A DNA stretch of 64,000 bases, taken from Pseudomonadota bacterium (lineage in GTDB: Bacteria > Pseudomonadota > Alphaproteobacteria > Rhizobiales > Pleomorphomonadaceae). Every line of letters starts with the position of its first letter. Within the stretch, counting starts at the first letter, position 1. Below are positions 17,873-27,129 of the stretch, piece after piece. Under the pieces are notes generated by a model that did no database searches, was not told where the DNA came from, and saw nothing but the letters and a program-made list of their open reading frames with translations. Location: NCBI GenBank assembly GCA_023436885.1, contig JAEZHI010000004.1, positions 124,001 to 188,000 on the forward strand, read 5' to 3'. The translations under genes were made by a program, and so were the position numbers.

Positions 17873-19093
17873 GTGAGTCCCGTGTTTACCGCCCTGCGCA
17901 TTGGCACCCTTTACTTTGGCTCGTCCTTCCTCATCGCCAACTGGCTGACGCGCATGCCGGATCTGCTGGCCCACTTGGGCGTCGACAAGGAGACAATGGG
18001 GCTTGCCTTGTTCCTCGGGCCGATCGGTGCGCTGGTGACCGCTCCGGTCGCTGGGCTGTTGATGGATAGGTTTGCCGCCGCAAGAGTCGGCGTCTGGGGG
18101 CTCGCGCTTGCTGCGCTCATGCTGTTCGGCGTCGGCTTCGCCGGCCACTGGGCTGTGCTGGCCGCCGTTTTGTTTTTTGTCGGCGTCGGCAATGCGCTGT
18201 TCGAAATCGGCGGCAATGCAGGCGTCCAGCGTCTCGAGGCAACGACAGGGCGCAAGTATATGGCGCAGTGCCATGGCTACTGGAGCCTCGGATTCGTCGG
18301 TGGCGCGCTTTCGGCGGGGCTGTTCGGCCAGTTTGGCGTACCGCTCGTATGGCATCTCTCCGTCGTTGCTACGGCAGGTGTCGCGGCTAGTGCGGGGATC
18401 GCCCGGCTTTTGCCGCGCCCCATGTACGAGCGCGTCTTGCGCCCTTCCGATGCCTCCAAACCACCCATGTTCACGTTGCCAAGTGTCGGCCTCATTGGGC
18501 TTTGCATCATGGCAACCGGCGTGACGCTGGCGGAGGGCGCGGTCTACGATTGGGGAACGCTGTTCCTGCGTGAGCAATTGCAGCCCAGTCCGTTCTGGAC
18601 GTCGGTCGCCTACGGCACTTTCCCGCTCACCATGTTCGTCGGCCGCGTGCTTGGGGATTGGTTCCGGGCGCGCTACCGGGCATCGAACATCGTTCGCGTC
18701 TGCGCCAGTATGACGGCGGTCGGCCTTGTCGGCTTCATCTTCTCGCCGCATATCGCCATCTCCGGCCTTTCGCTGGCCCTGATGGGTGTCGGCGTGTCGC
18801 TCGTCATGCCGATCGGCGTGGCAGCGGCCGGCGACAAGCCTGGTGACGCCGCGCGAAACGTCGCAGCCATGTCGATGATCATCACGGCGATCTTCCTGTT
18901 GGCGCCTCCGGGCGTTGGCTTCGTGGCCCAGCATTTCGGCCTGACCGCCGCCTTCCTGGTGATGCTGCCCTTCGTCGCGATGTCCGGGATTCTGGCGCGA
19001 GAAGCCGACCCTCCATCCGACATTCTGGCCGACCAACAAAAGATGATTGGCGAGGCTGCTGCTCTTGGTGGTACCAACGCCTCCACCACATAA
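17873..19093 (+). CDS. MFS transporter, YbjJ-like
   Basis: A 406-residue, 12-helix major facilitator protein. The N-terminus (RIGTLYFGSSFLIANWLTRMPD) and the ETMGLALFLGPIGALVTAPV stretch are typical of the YbjJ/FucP-like branch found next to HAD phosphatases in some genomes; the helix 4 region has GNALFEIGGNAGVQRLE. Its substrate is not known; sugars or small metabolites are plausible. The start used is GTG at 17873, as no ribosome binding site is clear, and GTG at 17882 is an alternative. The qor gene follows 25 bases later, so they may be cotranscribed. Confidence 0.7.
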   Translation: MSPVFTALRIGTLYFGSSFLIANWLTRMPDLLAHLGVDKETMGLALFLGPIGALVTAPVAGLLMDRFAAARVGVWGLALAALMLFGVGFAGHWAVLAAVLFFVGVGNALFEIGGNAGVQRLEATTGRKYMAQCHGYWSLGFVGGALSAGLFGQFGVPLVWHLSVVATAGVAASAGIARLLPRPMYERVLRPSDASKPPMFTLPSVGLIGLCIMATGVTLAEGAVYDWGTLFLREQLQPSPFWTSVAYGTFPLTMFVGRVLGDWFRARYRASNIVRVCASMTAVGLVGFIFSPHIAISGLSLALMGVGVSLVMPIGVAAAGDKPGDAARNVAAMSMIITAIFLLAPPGVGFVAQHFGLTAAFLVMLPFVAMSGILAREADPPSDILADQQKMIGEAAALGGTNASTT

Positions 19094-19118
19094 CCTCAGC
19101 TTTGCGGGAGTGAAGGCA

Positions 19119-20096
19119 ATGGTGAAGGCGATTGTCGTCCGTCAGACCGGCGGACCGGAAGTCATGTCTCTCGAGGAGGTCGAGGTTGGGGCGCCTGGTC
19201 CCGGCGAGGTGCGCTTGAAGCACACGGCCATCGGCGTCAATTTCATCGACACCTATTACCGCAAGGGCCTTTATCCCGCCCCGGCCGGTTTGCCGTTCAT
19301 TCCCGGTGCCGAAGCGGTCGGCATCGTCGACAAGGTTGGGGAGGGGGTCGTTCAGTTTCGCCCCGGCGACCGAGTTGCCTATGCCGGCTCGGTTGGCGCT
19401 TATGCGGAGGCGCGGCTGATTTCGGCGCAGAAGCTCGTGCGCGTCCCTGACGACATCGACGGGTTTACCGTTGCGGCAAGCCTCCTCAAGGGAATGACCG
19501 TGCAGTACTTGCTGCGCCAGACCTTTGAGGTTACGCGCGATCACACCGTCCTGTTCCATGCCGGAGCCGGCGGCGTCGGCCAGATTGCCGGTCAGTGGCT
19601 GAAGTCCATCGGCGCCACTTCGATCGCCACCGTAGGGTCGGAAGAGAAGGCGGAAATCGCCAGAGCTTGCGGCTATACCCACGTGATTAATTATCGCACG
19701 GAAGACTTCGTTTCCCGCGTCGCGGAATTCACGCGCGGCGCCAAATGCGACGTCGTCTACGATTCCGTCGGCAAGGATACATTCCCGGCATCGCTCGATT
19801 GCCTGAAGCCGCGCGGCCTGTTCGTGTCTTTTGGTAATTCGTCAGGGCCGGTCGACGAGTTCAACCTCGGCATCCTGTCGCAGAAGGGCTCGCTTTACGT
19901 CACTCGCCCGACGCTCGGCCATTATACCGCCACACGCGGTGCGCTCGATGCCTGCGCAGAGGATCTGTTCGAGCAGATCCGCAATGATGCCGTGACGATC
20001 AACATCGGACAGAAGTTTGCGCTGGCCAATGCCGTGGCTTGTCATAAAGCCATGGAAGCCCGCGAAACCACAGGCTCCACACTGCTTACTGTCTGA
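19119..20096 (+). CDS. qor: NADPH:quinone oxidoreductase (zeta-crystallin family)
   Basis: A 325-residue cytoplasmic enzyme of the zinc-free medium-chain dehydrogenase family that reduces quinones with NADPH. It shows the GroES-like N-terminal domain (IGVNFIDTYYRKGLYPAP, FIPGAEAVGIVDKVGEGV) and the Rossmann motif HAGAGGVGQIAGQWLK near residue 150. Zinc-binding Cys residues of alcohol dehydrogenases are absent, as expected. ATG at 19119 with GGGAG upstream gives the normal family length. It follows an MFS gene and converges on erpA. Confidence 0.88.
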   Translation: MVKAIVVRQTGGPEVMSLEEVEVGAPGPGEVRLKHTAIGVNFIDTYYRKGLYPAPAGLPFIPGAEAVGIVDKVGEGVVQFRPGDRVAYAGSVGAYAEARLISAQKLVRVPDDIDGFTVAASLLKGMTVQYLLRQTFEVTRDHTVLFHAGAGGVGQIAGQWLKSIGATSIATVGSEEKAEIARACGYTHVINYRTEDFVSRVAEFTRGAKCDVVYDSVGKDTFPASLDCLKPRGLFVSFGNSSGPVDEFNLGILSQKGSLYVTRPTLGHYTATRGALDACAEDLFEQIRNDAVTINIGQKFALANAVACHKAMEARETTGSTLLTV

Positions 20097-20105
20097 ATGT
20101 GGGAC

Positions 20106-20444
20106 TCAGACGGAAAACGACGTGCCGCAACCGCAGCTGGAGGTGGCGTTCGGATTGTTGATCTTGAACGCCTGCCCCATCAGATCGTCGACGAAGTCGA
20201 TCTCTGAGCCGTCCATGAACGGAAGTGAGACCGAGTCGACCAGCACGGTCGCGCCATCGCGTGTCACAGCGATGTCGTCGGCGTTCTGCTTGTCGACGAG
20301 ATCAAAGCGATAGGAAAAGCCCGAGCAGCCGCCGCCCTCTACGGATATGCGCAACGCGATCTTGCCGGGCTGCTTTTCCAGAACCTTCGAAATCCGGCGG
20401 GCTGCACCGGCGGTCATGGCGATATTGGCGGCGAGAGCTTCCAT
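20106..20444 (-). CDS. erpA: A-type iron-sulfur carrier (ErpA/IscA family)
   Basis: A 112-residue protein that receives Fe-S clusters from the Suf/Isc machinery and passes them to apo-enzymes. The three conserved Cys are in EGGGCSGF and CGCGTSFSV at the C-terminus. The position, divergent from dgt and argS, is the usual alphaproteobacterial location of this gene. The clients cannot be read from sequence, but this window alone encodes many Fe-S proteins (HupS, the HyfI-like subunit). The stop lies ten bases from the convergent qor stop. Confidence 0.9.
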   Translation of the reverse strand: MEALAANIAMTAGAARRISKVLEKQPGKIALRISVEGGGCSGFSYRFDLVDKQNADDIAVTRDGATVLVDSVSLPFMDGSEIDFVDDLMGQAFKINNPNATSSCGCGTSFSV

Positions 20445-20585
20445 GGTCGTCCTTAGGGGCTCGAATGACTTGAAAGTGTGATCCCTGCTGACATACGTAA
20501 GGCAGCGGATGGCAAAGTCAAATGACGGCTGCGAGAGCCCGGCATGCGGATTTGCCGACGCTGGTCAGTCGTTCGGGAGGCAGTC

Positions 20586-21800
20586 GTGGCAGGTCTAGGG
20601 TTTGGTACGGAGCCACTGGCGCCTTATGCGGTTCACCCGGGCGAGAGCCGTGGGCGCAGGTATCCGGAATCGGCCAGCCCCACGCGCACGCCCTTCCAAC
20701 GCGACCGCGACCGGATCATCCACTCCACCACCTTCCGGCGCCTGAAGCACAAGACGCAAGTCTTCGTCTTCCACGAAGGCGATCATTATCGCACTCGCCT
20801 GACCCACACGCTGGAAGTCGCACAGATCGCCCGCGCTCTTGCGCGCGCATTGAGGCTCAATGAGGATCTGGCCGAAGCGCTGGCGCTGGCCCACGATCTC
20901 GGCCACACGCCGTTCGGCCATACCGGCGAGGACGCACTCGATGCTTGCCTCACAGGTTTCGGTGGCTTCGACCACAATGCACAGTCGTTTCGTGCCGTCA
21001 CTGAACTCGAGCACTCCTATGCGGAGTTCGATGGGCTCAATCTCTCCTGGGAAACGTTGGAAGGCCTCGTCAAGCACAACGGTCCGCTCACCGACGCCAC
21101 AGGAAAGCCGCTCGGCCGGCACGCCGAAAAAGGGCTGCCAACGGCCCTTCTTGCTTATCCTGACCTATATTCGCTCAAGCTCGACACGCATGCCAGCGCT
21201 GAGGCGCAGTGCGCGGCCATTGCCGATGATATCGCTTACGATGCTCACGATATCGACGACGGCCTGCGCGCTGGACTGTTTCTTCTCGACGACCTCAGAC
21301 CGTTGCCGGCAATAGGCGGATTTCTAGATGTGATAGAGACCAAATATCCAGGTCTTGATCGGCACCGTACGATCCATGAAATCACCAGACGACTGATCAC
21401 GGCGATGGTCGAGGACGTGATCACAGCGGCATTGGCCCAGCTCGGCAAACTTGATCCGCACTCGTCCGACGATATCCGTGGCGCTGGCTACACGGTGGTG
21501 GGCTTCTCCGATGAAATGGCCGCAGTCGATGCTGCTATCAAAGGATTCCTTTTCCCGCGCATGTATCGCCACCCCGAGGTGATGCGTGTTCGCCGGGATG
21601 CGGACCGCGTGGTGAAAGACCTCTTCCAGAAGTATGTCGCTCATCCCGACCTGATGCCGGAAGAGTGGAGGCTCAACCTCGACGCTGCTGACCGAACGGC
21701 ACTTGCGCGTCGGGTTGGCGACTATATCGCTGGCATGACCGACCGATTTGCCATCCAGGAACACCGTCGCTGGTTTGACGATACGCCGGAATTGCGCTAG
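20586..21800 (+). CDS. dgt: Deoxyguanosinetriphosphate triphosphohydrolase-like protein
   Basis: A 404-residue HD-domain enzyme that cleaves dNTPs to deoxynucleosides and triphosphate, so it adjusts the dNTP pool. The family opening FQRDRDRIIHSTTFRRLKHK and HYRTRLTHTLEVAQIAR are clear; the metal-binding HD motif is in LAHDLGHTPFGH near residue 103, with a later D ligand in AIADDIAYDAHDIDDGL. A GTG start at 20586 with GGGAGG at 20575-20580 gives the usual type 2 length. It is divergent from erpA and followed by argS 44 bases later. Confidence 0.92.
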   Translation: MAGLGFGTEPLAPYAVHPGESRGRRYPESASPTRTPFQRDRDRIIHSTTFRRLKHKTQVFVFHEGDHYRTRLTHTLEVAQIARALARALRLNEDLAEALALAHDLGHTPFGHTGEDALDACLTGFGGFDHNAQSFRAVTELEHSYAEFDGLNLSWETLEGLVKHNGPLTDATGKPLGRHAEKGLPTALLAYPDLYSLKLDTHASAEAQCAAIADDIAYDAHDIDDGLRAGLFLLDDLRPLPAIGGFLDVIETKYPGLDRHRTIHEITRRLITAMVEDVITAALAQLGKLDPHSSDDIRGAGYTVVGFSDEMAAVDAAIKGFLFPRMYRHPEVMRVRRDADRVVKDLFQKYVAHPDLMPEEWRLNLDAADRTALARRVGDYIAGMTDRFAIQEHRRWFDDTPELR

Positions 21801-21844
21801 GCCGCTCGCCGATTGGCCGGATTCCGGCTCCCACGAGGTACCCG

Positions 21845-23596
21845 ATGAATATCTTCCAGGTGTTCGGCGAGCGCATTCGCTCGGCCATCGCTTCTCTGCC
21901 GCTTGACGTTCCGGCCGATGCCCTCGCGCGTATCGCCGTCGAGCCGCCGCGCGATGCGAGCCATGGCGATGTTGCCACCAACGCCGCCATGCTCCTGGCC
22001 AAGCCTCTCGGCAAGAAGCCGCGCGATCTCGCTGAGGAGATTGCCATCGCGCTTCGCAAGGATGCCGACATCGAAGCCGTCGAGGTCGCTGGCCCCGGGT
22101 TCATCAACCTGCGCATTTCGCCGGCTTTCTGGACCGGCTTTCTGAAGACGTCGCTGGCCCACGGTCTCGACGTCGGGGCAACGAGCCTCGGCCAGGGGCT
22201 CAAGGTCAATGTCGAGTATGTTTCCGCCAACCCGACTGGTCCGATGCACGTCGGGCACTGCCGTGGCGCCGTTGTTGGCGATGCGCTGGCCCGACTGTTG
22301 GCAAAGGCCGGGTTCGATGTGACCAAGGAATACTACATCAACGACGCCGGCGGACAGATCGAGGTTTTGGCCCGTTCCGCTTTCCTGCGCTATCGCGAAG
22401 CACTTGGCGAGACCATCGAGATACCGGAAGGTCTTTATCCGGGCGATTACCTGAAGCCGGTGGGCGAAGCGCTCAAGGCGACCTGGGGCGATCGTCTCCT
22501 GGCGATGCCGGAAGCTGAATGGCTGCCTGTCGTCAAAAAGCTCGCCGTGGACATGATGATGGACATGATCCGTGCGGATCTGGCGCTGCTCGGCGTCAAG
22601 CACGACGTGTTCTTCTCTGAAAAGACACTGCACGATCCGCGCGGCAATGAACCGTCCCAGATCGCCGAAATGATCGACGAGTTCCGCAAGCGCGACCTTG
22701 TCTACGACGGCCGCCTGCCGCCGCCCAAGGGGCAGTTGCCGGAGGACTGGGAAGACCGTGAACAGGTGCTGTTCCGTTCCTCGAATGCTGGAGACGACGT
22801 CGACCGTCCGCTGGTCAAGTCGGACGGCAGCTACACTTATTTCGCCGCCGACGTCGCCTACATGCGCTCGAAGTACCAGCGCGGCTTCAAGCAGATGATC
22901 TTCATCCTCGGTGCCGACCATGGCGGTTATGTCAAGCGGCTCGAAGCGGTGGGCAACGCCATCTCCGGTGGTACCATCGAGGTCATCGTTCGCTTGTGCC
23001 AGTTGGTGAAGCTTTACCGCGGTGGCGAGCCGGTCAAGATGAGCAAGCGCTCCGGCGACTTCGTGACATTGGCCGACGTTGTTGAAGAGGTCGGCCGCGA
23101 TGCCGTGCGCTTCATGATGCTGATGCGCAAGAACGATGCTCCGCTCGACTTCGACTTCGTCAAGGTCAAGGAGCAGAGCAAGGACAATCCTGTCTTCTAT
23201 GTCCAATATGCTCATGCTCGCTGCCATTCGATCCTGCGGCAAGCGCGGGAAATAACGCCGGATGTCGCCGCGGCCGACGAATCGGCAGCGCCGCTTCATC
23301 TGCTGGCCCACCCATCCGAGCTGGCACTGATCCGTAAATTGGCCGAATTCCCACGCGTTATTGACGCGGCGGCCGACTCCCATGAGCCGCACCGCATCGC
23401 TTTTTATCTGTATGAGCTCGCCAGCGACTTCCACGGACATTGGAACGCTGGCAAGGAAAATGTAGATTTGCGTTTTGTTAACCCTGTTGAACCACTGTTG
23501 ACCCACGCGCGCTTGGCTTTGGTCAAGGCAGTCCGGAACGTGCTCGCGTCGGGCCTTGAGGTTCTTGGCGTCAATGCGCCCGAAGAGATGAGATAG
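21845..23596 (+). CDS. argS: Arginyl-tRNA synthetase
   Basis: A class I aminoacyl-tRNA synthetase of 583 residues that charges tRNA-Arg. The N-terminal Add1 domain is present (about 1-110), the HIGH motif reads HVGH in ANPTGPMHVGHCRGAV near 135, and the second motif is KMSKRSGDF near 398, followed by the alpha-helical anticodon-binding domain (DALR) to the C-terminus. It sits between dgt and the SPOR gene as in related genomes. Confidence 0.97.
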   Translation: MNIFQVFGERIRSAIASLPLDVPADALARIAVEPPRDASHGDVATNAAMLLAKPLGKKPRDLAEEIAIALRKDADIEAVEVAGPGFINLRISPAFWTGFLKTSLAHGLDVGATSLGQGLKVNVEYVSANPTGPMHVGHCRGAVVGDALARLLAKAGFDVTKEYYINDAGGQIEVLARSAFLRYREALGETIEIPEGLYPGDYLKPVGEALKATWGDRLLAMPEAEWLPVVKKLAVDMMMDMIRADLALLGVKHDVFFSEKTLHDPRGNEPSQIAEMIDEFRKRDLVYDGRLPPPKGQLPEDWEDREQVLFRSSNAGDDVDRPLVKSDGSYTYFAADVAYMRSKYQRGFKQMIFILGADHGGYVKRLEAVGNAISGGTIEVIVRLCQLVKLYRGGEPVKMSKRSGDFVTLADVVEEVGRDAVRFMMLMRKNDAPLDFDFVKVKEQSKDNPVFYVQYAHARCHSILRQAREITPDVAAADESAAPLHLLAHPSELALIRKLAEFPRVIDAAADSHEPHRIAFYLYELASDFHGHWNAGKENVDLRFVNPVEPLLTHARLALVKAVRNVLASGLEVLGVNAPEEMR

Positions 23597-23656
23597 TACC
23601 CTCGACGGATCTTTCGGTTCTGGCGATGGCGAAGAAAGACGGGAAGAGCGACGCCT

Positions 23657-25195
23657 ATGGTTAGAAGCAGCGCAGTCGAAAAGTCCCCGATGCGGCCCGC
23701 GAGATCCGATGCGGAAGGGCATCTGAGCAACGAGGAGCGCTTCTACGAGGACCTCCTCAGCGGCCGCGAGGCCAGCGACGCTGACATGGATCAGTTTGTC
23801 GATGCGCTTGCTGCCGAGCTTGAGCAGGACATTGCGTCCATGAACCCGGTCGATCTCAGGACCGGCAAGGTTTATCAGACCGCCAAGCCGCAGAAGTCCA
23901 GTCAGGCCTACGATCCCTGGGATGATCAGGCTCTCGATGAGTTCATGGCCGAATTCGAGCGCGATGGCGTCGATCCGGTTGTTGACGAATTCGGTGTTCT
24001 CCCGCCGCATGCTGAAGAGGCTGAGGCTGATCCCGCTGTGGCGCGCGGTCGCCGCCGCCTGATGACCGCCGTTGCTGCCGCCGTATTGGTCGTCGCCGCA
24101 GGTTTTGCCGGCTGGGCGTTCCTGGGCGGTTCAGGCGGATTTGGAGAGGCTGTCATCGTCAAGGCGCCTGATGGGCCCTACAAGGTGAAGCCCGATCCGA
24201 ATGCACAGGAGGTCGTCGCCTCGTCGGAGGGCGCTTCGGTTTACGACACCGTGGGTGGCACCGCTCCCAAGAGCGAGGAGCGGCTCGTTGCCCGAACCGG
24301 CGATGTTCCGGAACTGCCCGCTGTCACCCCGCACGTCTCGCGTATTACGCTTCCGGATGGCCAAGAGGTGGAGGCTGAGCTTCCCACCGGGTTCGATCCG
24401 AACGAAACCGGCCCCCGGCGTGTTCGCACCGTGTTGGTTCGCCCGGATGGGTCTCTGATCGAATCGCCCGGCGATAAGCCTACGACGTCAGCGCCCGCCG
24501 CGGCGGTTCCGTCCAGCGATGGTGCCGGTCAGATTATTGCTCAGAGCGAAAACACCGCCGATGCGGCGAATGATGACGCAGAGGGTGGCACCGGATTGCC
24601 GCCGCTCGCTTCGTCCAATCAGACCGTTGCGTCCGACGCCGCACCGTCGACTGCCGCACAAGGGCTGCCTCCAAGTAATCTGACCGATGCGTCCGGCCAG
24701 CCGATGCCGATCAATCTTCCTGCGGCACCGAGTGCTGCGCAGACCGCATCGATCGACACGACAGCCTCGGTTCCCAGTCAGGCATCCGCTCCGCTTCCGC
24801 CAGCCAAGCCGGCCGCGCCATCATCGTCGGGTCCGCTTGATCTGGCAACGGCAGCTGCCAAAGCTCAGGCGGCAGCACCGACGCAGGTTGCAAGCCTTCC
24901 GACAGCTGCCGCCTCGGCACAGGCTGCTCCGGTGGCAACGTCGAGCGGTGGTGCTGCGGCCTATGTTCAGCTGTCTTCGCAGCGCACGGAAGACGCGGCG
25001 CGTTCTGCTTTTGCCGCGTTGCAGCGCAAATTCCCGTCGATCCTGGGTTCGGCGGTGGCCGATATCCAGCAGGCCGATCTCGGTAGCAAGGGCATGTATT
25101 ATCGCGCTCGCGTCGGGGCGCCGTCCAAGGATGCCGCGGTGGCGCTCTGCGAGCAGTTGCGCGCCGCCGGCGGCGATTGCCTGATCGCTCGCTGA
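23657..25195 (+). CDS. SPOR-domain inner-membrane protein
   Basis: A 512-residue protein with an acidic cytoplasmic N-terminus (1-130), one membrane helix at about 133-153 (LMTAVAAAVLVVAAGFAGWAFL without the flanking Arg cluster), a long Pro/Ala/Ser-rich periplasmic linker and a C-terminal SPOR domain (about 430-512: AAYVQLSSQRTEDAARSAF). SPOR domains bind denuded glycan strands at the division septum. The gene lies between argS and nagZ in the conserved block, in keeping with a division or cell-wall role. The linker is of low complexity and would evolve fast. Confidence 0.85.
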   Translation: MVRSSAVEKSPMRPARSDAEGHLSNEERFYEDLLSGREASDADMDQFVDALAAELEQDIASMNPVDLRTGKVYQTAKPQKSSQAYDPWDDQALDEFMAEFERDGVDPVVDEFGVLPPHAEEAEADPAVARGRRRLMTAVAAAVLVVAAGFAGWAFLGGSGGFGEAVIVKAPDGPYKVKPDPNAQEVVASSEGASVYDTVGGTAPKSEERLVARTGDVPELPAVTPHVSRITLPDGQEVEAELPTGFDPNETGPRRVRTVLVRPDGSLIESPGDKPTTSAPAAAVPSSDGAGQIIAQSENTADAANDDAEGGTGLPPLASSNQTVASDAAPSTAAQGLPPSNLTDASGQPMPINLPAAPSAAQTASIDTTASVPSQASAPLPPAKPAAPSSSGPLDLATAAAKAQAAAPTQVASLPTAAASAQAAPVATSSGGAAAYVQLSSQRTEDAARSAFAALQRKFPSILGSAVADIQQADLGSKGMYYRARVGAPSKDAAVALCEQLRAAGGDCLIAR

Positions 25196-25267
25196 GTGAC
25201 CGTTTGATATTTGGCCGCGCCAGGATGCCTCGCGGCGTTCGGCGCGGTCTTTGTTTGGAGAGACGCC

Positions 25268-26284
25268 ATGTCCCGCGCGTTCGTAACCGGTCTCAAGGGA
25301 ACGATACTTTCCGCAGATGAACGCGCATTTCTGAGGGAAGCTGCCCCTTGGGGACTCATCCTGTTTCGCCGTAACGTCCAGGATCGCGATCAGTTGAGCC
25401 GCTTGACGGCCGATTTTCGTGACGCCGTTGGTTGGACGGCCCCCGTTCTGATCGATCAGGAGGGCGGGCGCGTGCAGCGGATGACGGCACCTGTCTGGCG
25501 CAAATATCCATCGGGACAGCGTCTGGCGGGAGCTGCAAGTCTTGCCGGCGATCCCTCTCTGATCGAAGACGTGGCGCATCTCATTGGAGATGATCTCGCC
25601 TCGGTCGGCATCGATGTCGACTGCGCTCCCTGCCTCGACATCGCCACGCCTGGAATGACGGCGGCCATTGGCGATCGCAGCTACGGTGCCACGCCCGAGC
25701 TTGTAGCGGCTGCCGGTAGCGCTTTCGCCAAGGGGCTCGTTTCAGCGGGTGTCCTGCCCGTCATCAAGCATATTCCCGGTCACGGCCGCGCACGGGTCGA
25801 TAGCCACCATGAGCTGCCCATCGTCGATGCGGATCTTGAAACCCTCGCCGCATCCGATTTTGCACCCTTTGCGGCACTTGCCGATCTGCCGGCTGCGATG
25901 ACGGCTCATCTCGTTTACACGGCCGTCGATGCCGAACACCCAGCTACCCAGTCGCCGGCTCTCATCGAACAGATCATTCGCGGGCGGATCGGGTTCGACG
26001 GCTTGCTGTTCTCCGACGACCTGTCGATGAACGCCCTCAAAGGCACCATTGGCGAGAGGGCGAGTGCGACGCTTGCTGCCGGCTGCGACATTGCGCTCCA
26101 TTGTTCGGGCGACATGCAGGAAATGCTCGCTGTTGCAGCCGTGGCGCCCGAACTTACTGGAAAAGCGGCGGCGCGAGCGGAAAGAGCATTGAAGAAGCCC
26201 GCGGGATCGCAGCATGATGATGCCGACGGCGTGCTGGCCCGGCTCGATGCCGCGCTGGCCGCCTTTGATGCTGCCGGCTCTTGA
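25268..26284 (+). CDS. nagZ: Beta-N-acetylhexosaminidase (NagZ)
   Basis: A 338-residue family 3 glycosidase of the cytoplasm that removes N-acetylglucosamine from anhydro-muropeptides during cell-wall recycling; its product influences AmpR-type beta-lactamase control where present. Signature elements are APVLIDQEGGRVQRM, the VIKHIPGHGRARVDSHHE loop carrying the His/Asp catalytic pair, and FSDDLSMNAL with the nucleophile Asp. The ATG at 25268 follows GGAGAG; a longer frame has no support. It is followed by scpA with a small gap. Confidence 0.93.
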   Translation: MSRAFVTGLKGTILSADERAFLREAAPWGLILFRRNVQDRDQLSRLTADFRDAVGWTAPVLIDQEGGRVQRMTAPVWRKYPSGQRLAGAASLAGDPSLIEDVAHLIGDDLASVGIDVDCAPCLDIATPGMTAAIGDRSYGATPELVAAAGSAFAKGLVSAGVLPVIKHIPGHGRARVDSHHELPIVDADLETLAASDFAPFAALADLPAAMTAHLVYTAVDAEHPATQSPALIEQIIRGRIGFDGLLFSDDLSMNALKGTIGERASATLAAGCDIALHCSGDMQEMLAVAAVAPELTGKAAARAERALKKPAGSQHDDADGVLARLDAALAAFDAAGS

Positions 26285-26316
26285 TCCGGTGCAAAGCAGC
26301 TGAGAATGACCTGCTG

Positions 26317-27129
26317 ATGGCGACCGACGAGTGGAGCGAGACACGGATCGAAATCGATCCCGCTGCCGATGAGGCGTTTGTCGTCGATCTCGAAGGCTTT
26401 GAGGGGCCGCTTGACCTTCTCCTGACTCTTGCTCGTAATCAGAAGGTCGATCTGGCGCGCATTTCCATCCTAGCGCTAGCCAACCAGTATCTCTCCTTCA
26501 TCGAGAAGCTTGGAGAGCGACGCCTCGAGCTGGCTGCAGACTACCTGGTGATGGCGGCTTGGCTCGCCTATCTGAAGTCGCGCCTCATGCTGCCGCCCGA
26601 TGAAACGCCGGGAGACGAGCCGTCGGCCGAAGAGCTCGCGGGAATGCTGGCTTTGCGTCTGAAGCGCCTTGAAGGAATTCGTATCCTGGCTGAGAGGCTA
26701 GTCGAAAGGTCACGGCTTGGCCGCGACGTGCTGCCCCGCGGCGCGCCCGAGGAGATGGGCCTGGTTCGACGCTCTCTTTGGGAGGCCAGCCTTTTTGATT
26801 TGCTCGATGCCTATGGCAGGCAGCGCCAGCGGGACATGGTGCGCGTTCACACAGTGCGTAAAAGGCAGGTCTGGGCGTTGGCCGACGCGCGCGACTTGCT
26901 GGAGCGCCTCATAGGCAGCATTGCCGAGTGGGCGCCGATCGAAGAATACCTCATTCACTACATGACTGGGCCGGAGTCGCGTGCGACAGTACGGGCGTCA
27001 GCCTTTTCCGCGTCACTCGAGCTCGTGCGCGAAGGGCGGATGGAACTGATGCAATCGGGTCCGTTCGCACCGCTCTATGTTCGTAAAGGGCAGGGTAGGC
27101 CCGACACATCCGAGGATGACGGGACATGA
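26317..27129 (+). CDS. scpA: Segregation and condensation protein A (ScpA)
   Basis: The kleisin subunit of the bacterial condensin SMC-ScpAB, which compacts and segregates the chromosome. The protein (270 residues from ATG 26317) opens after a short tail with FEGPLDLLLTLARNQKVDLA, the family hallmark, and LAADYLVMAAWLAYLKSRLMLP; the C-terminal winged helix (about 190-265) would bind the SMC head. An alternative TTG at 26281 overlaps the nagZ stop by four bases, but no ribosome binding site favours it. The stop overlaps the scpB start (ATGA). Confidence 0.92.
   Translation: MATDEWSETRIEIDPAADEAFVVDLEGFEGPLDLLLTLARNQKVDLARISILALANQYLSFIEKLGERRLELAADYLVMAAWLAYLKSRLMLPPDETPGDEPSAEELAGMLALRLKRLEGIRILAERLVERSRLGRDVLPRGAPEEMGLVRRSLWEASLFDLLDAYGRQRQRDMVRVHTVRKRQVWALADARDLLERLIGSIAEWAPIEEYLIHYMTGPESRATVRASAFSASLELVREGRMELMQSGPFAPLYVRKGQGRPDTSEDDGT

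Noticed and set aside
17864..19039. Long antisense frame over the YbjJ-like MFS gene
   Set aside because: Low-complexity charged product typical of antisense to a membrane protein; the sense frame has a clear MFS pattern.
21797..24010. Long open frame on the minus strand across argS and the start of the SPOR gene (737 codons)
   Set aside because: Opposite argS, which has all its motifs; antisense frame without known domains or start signals.
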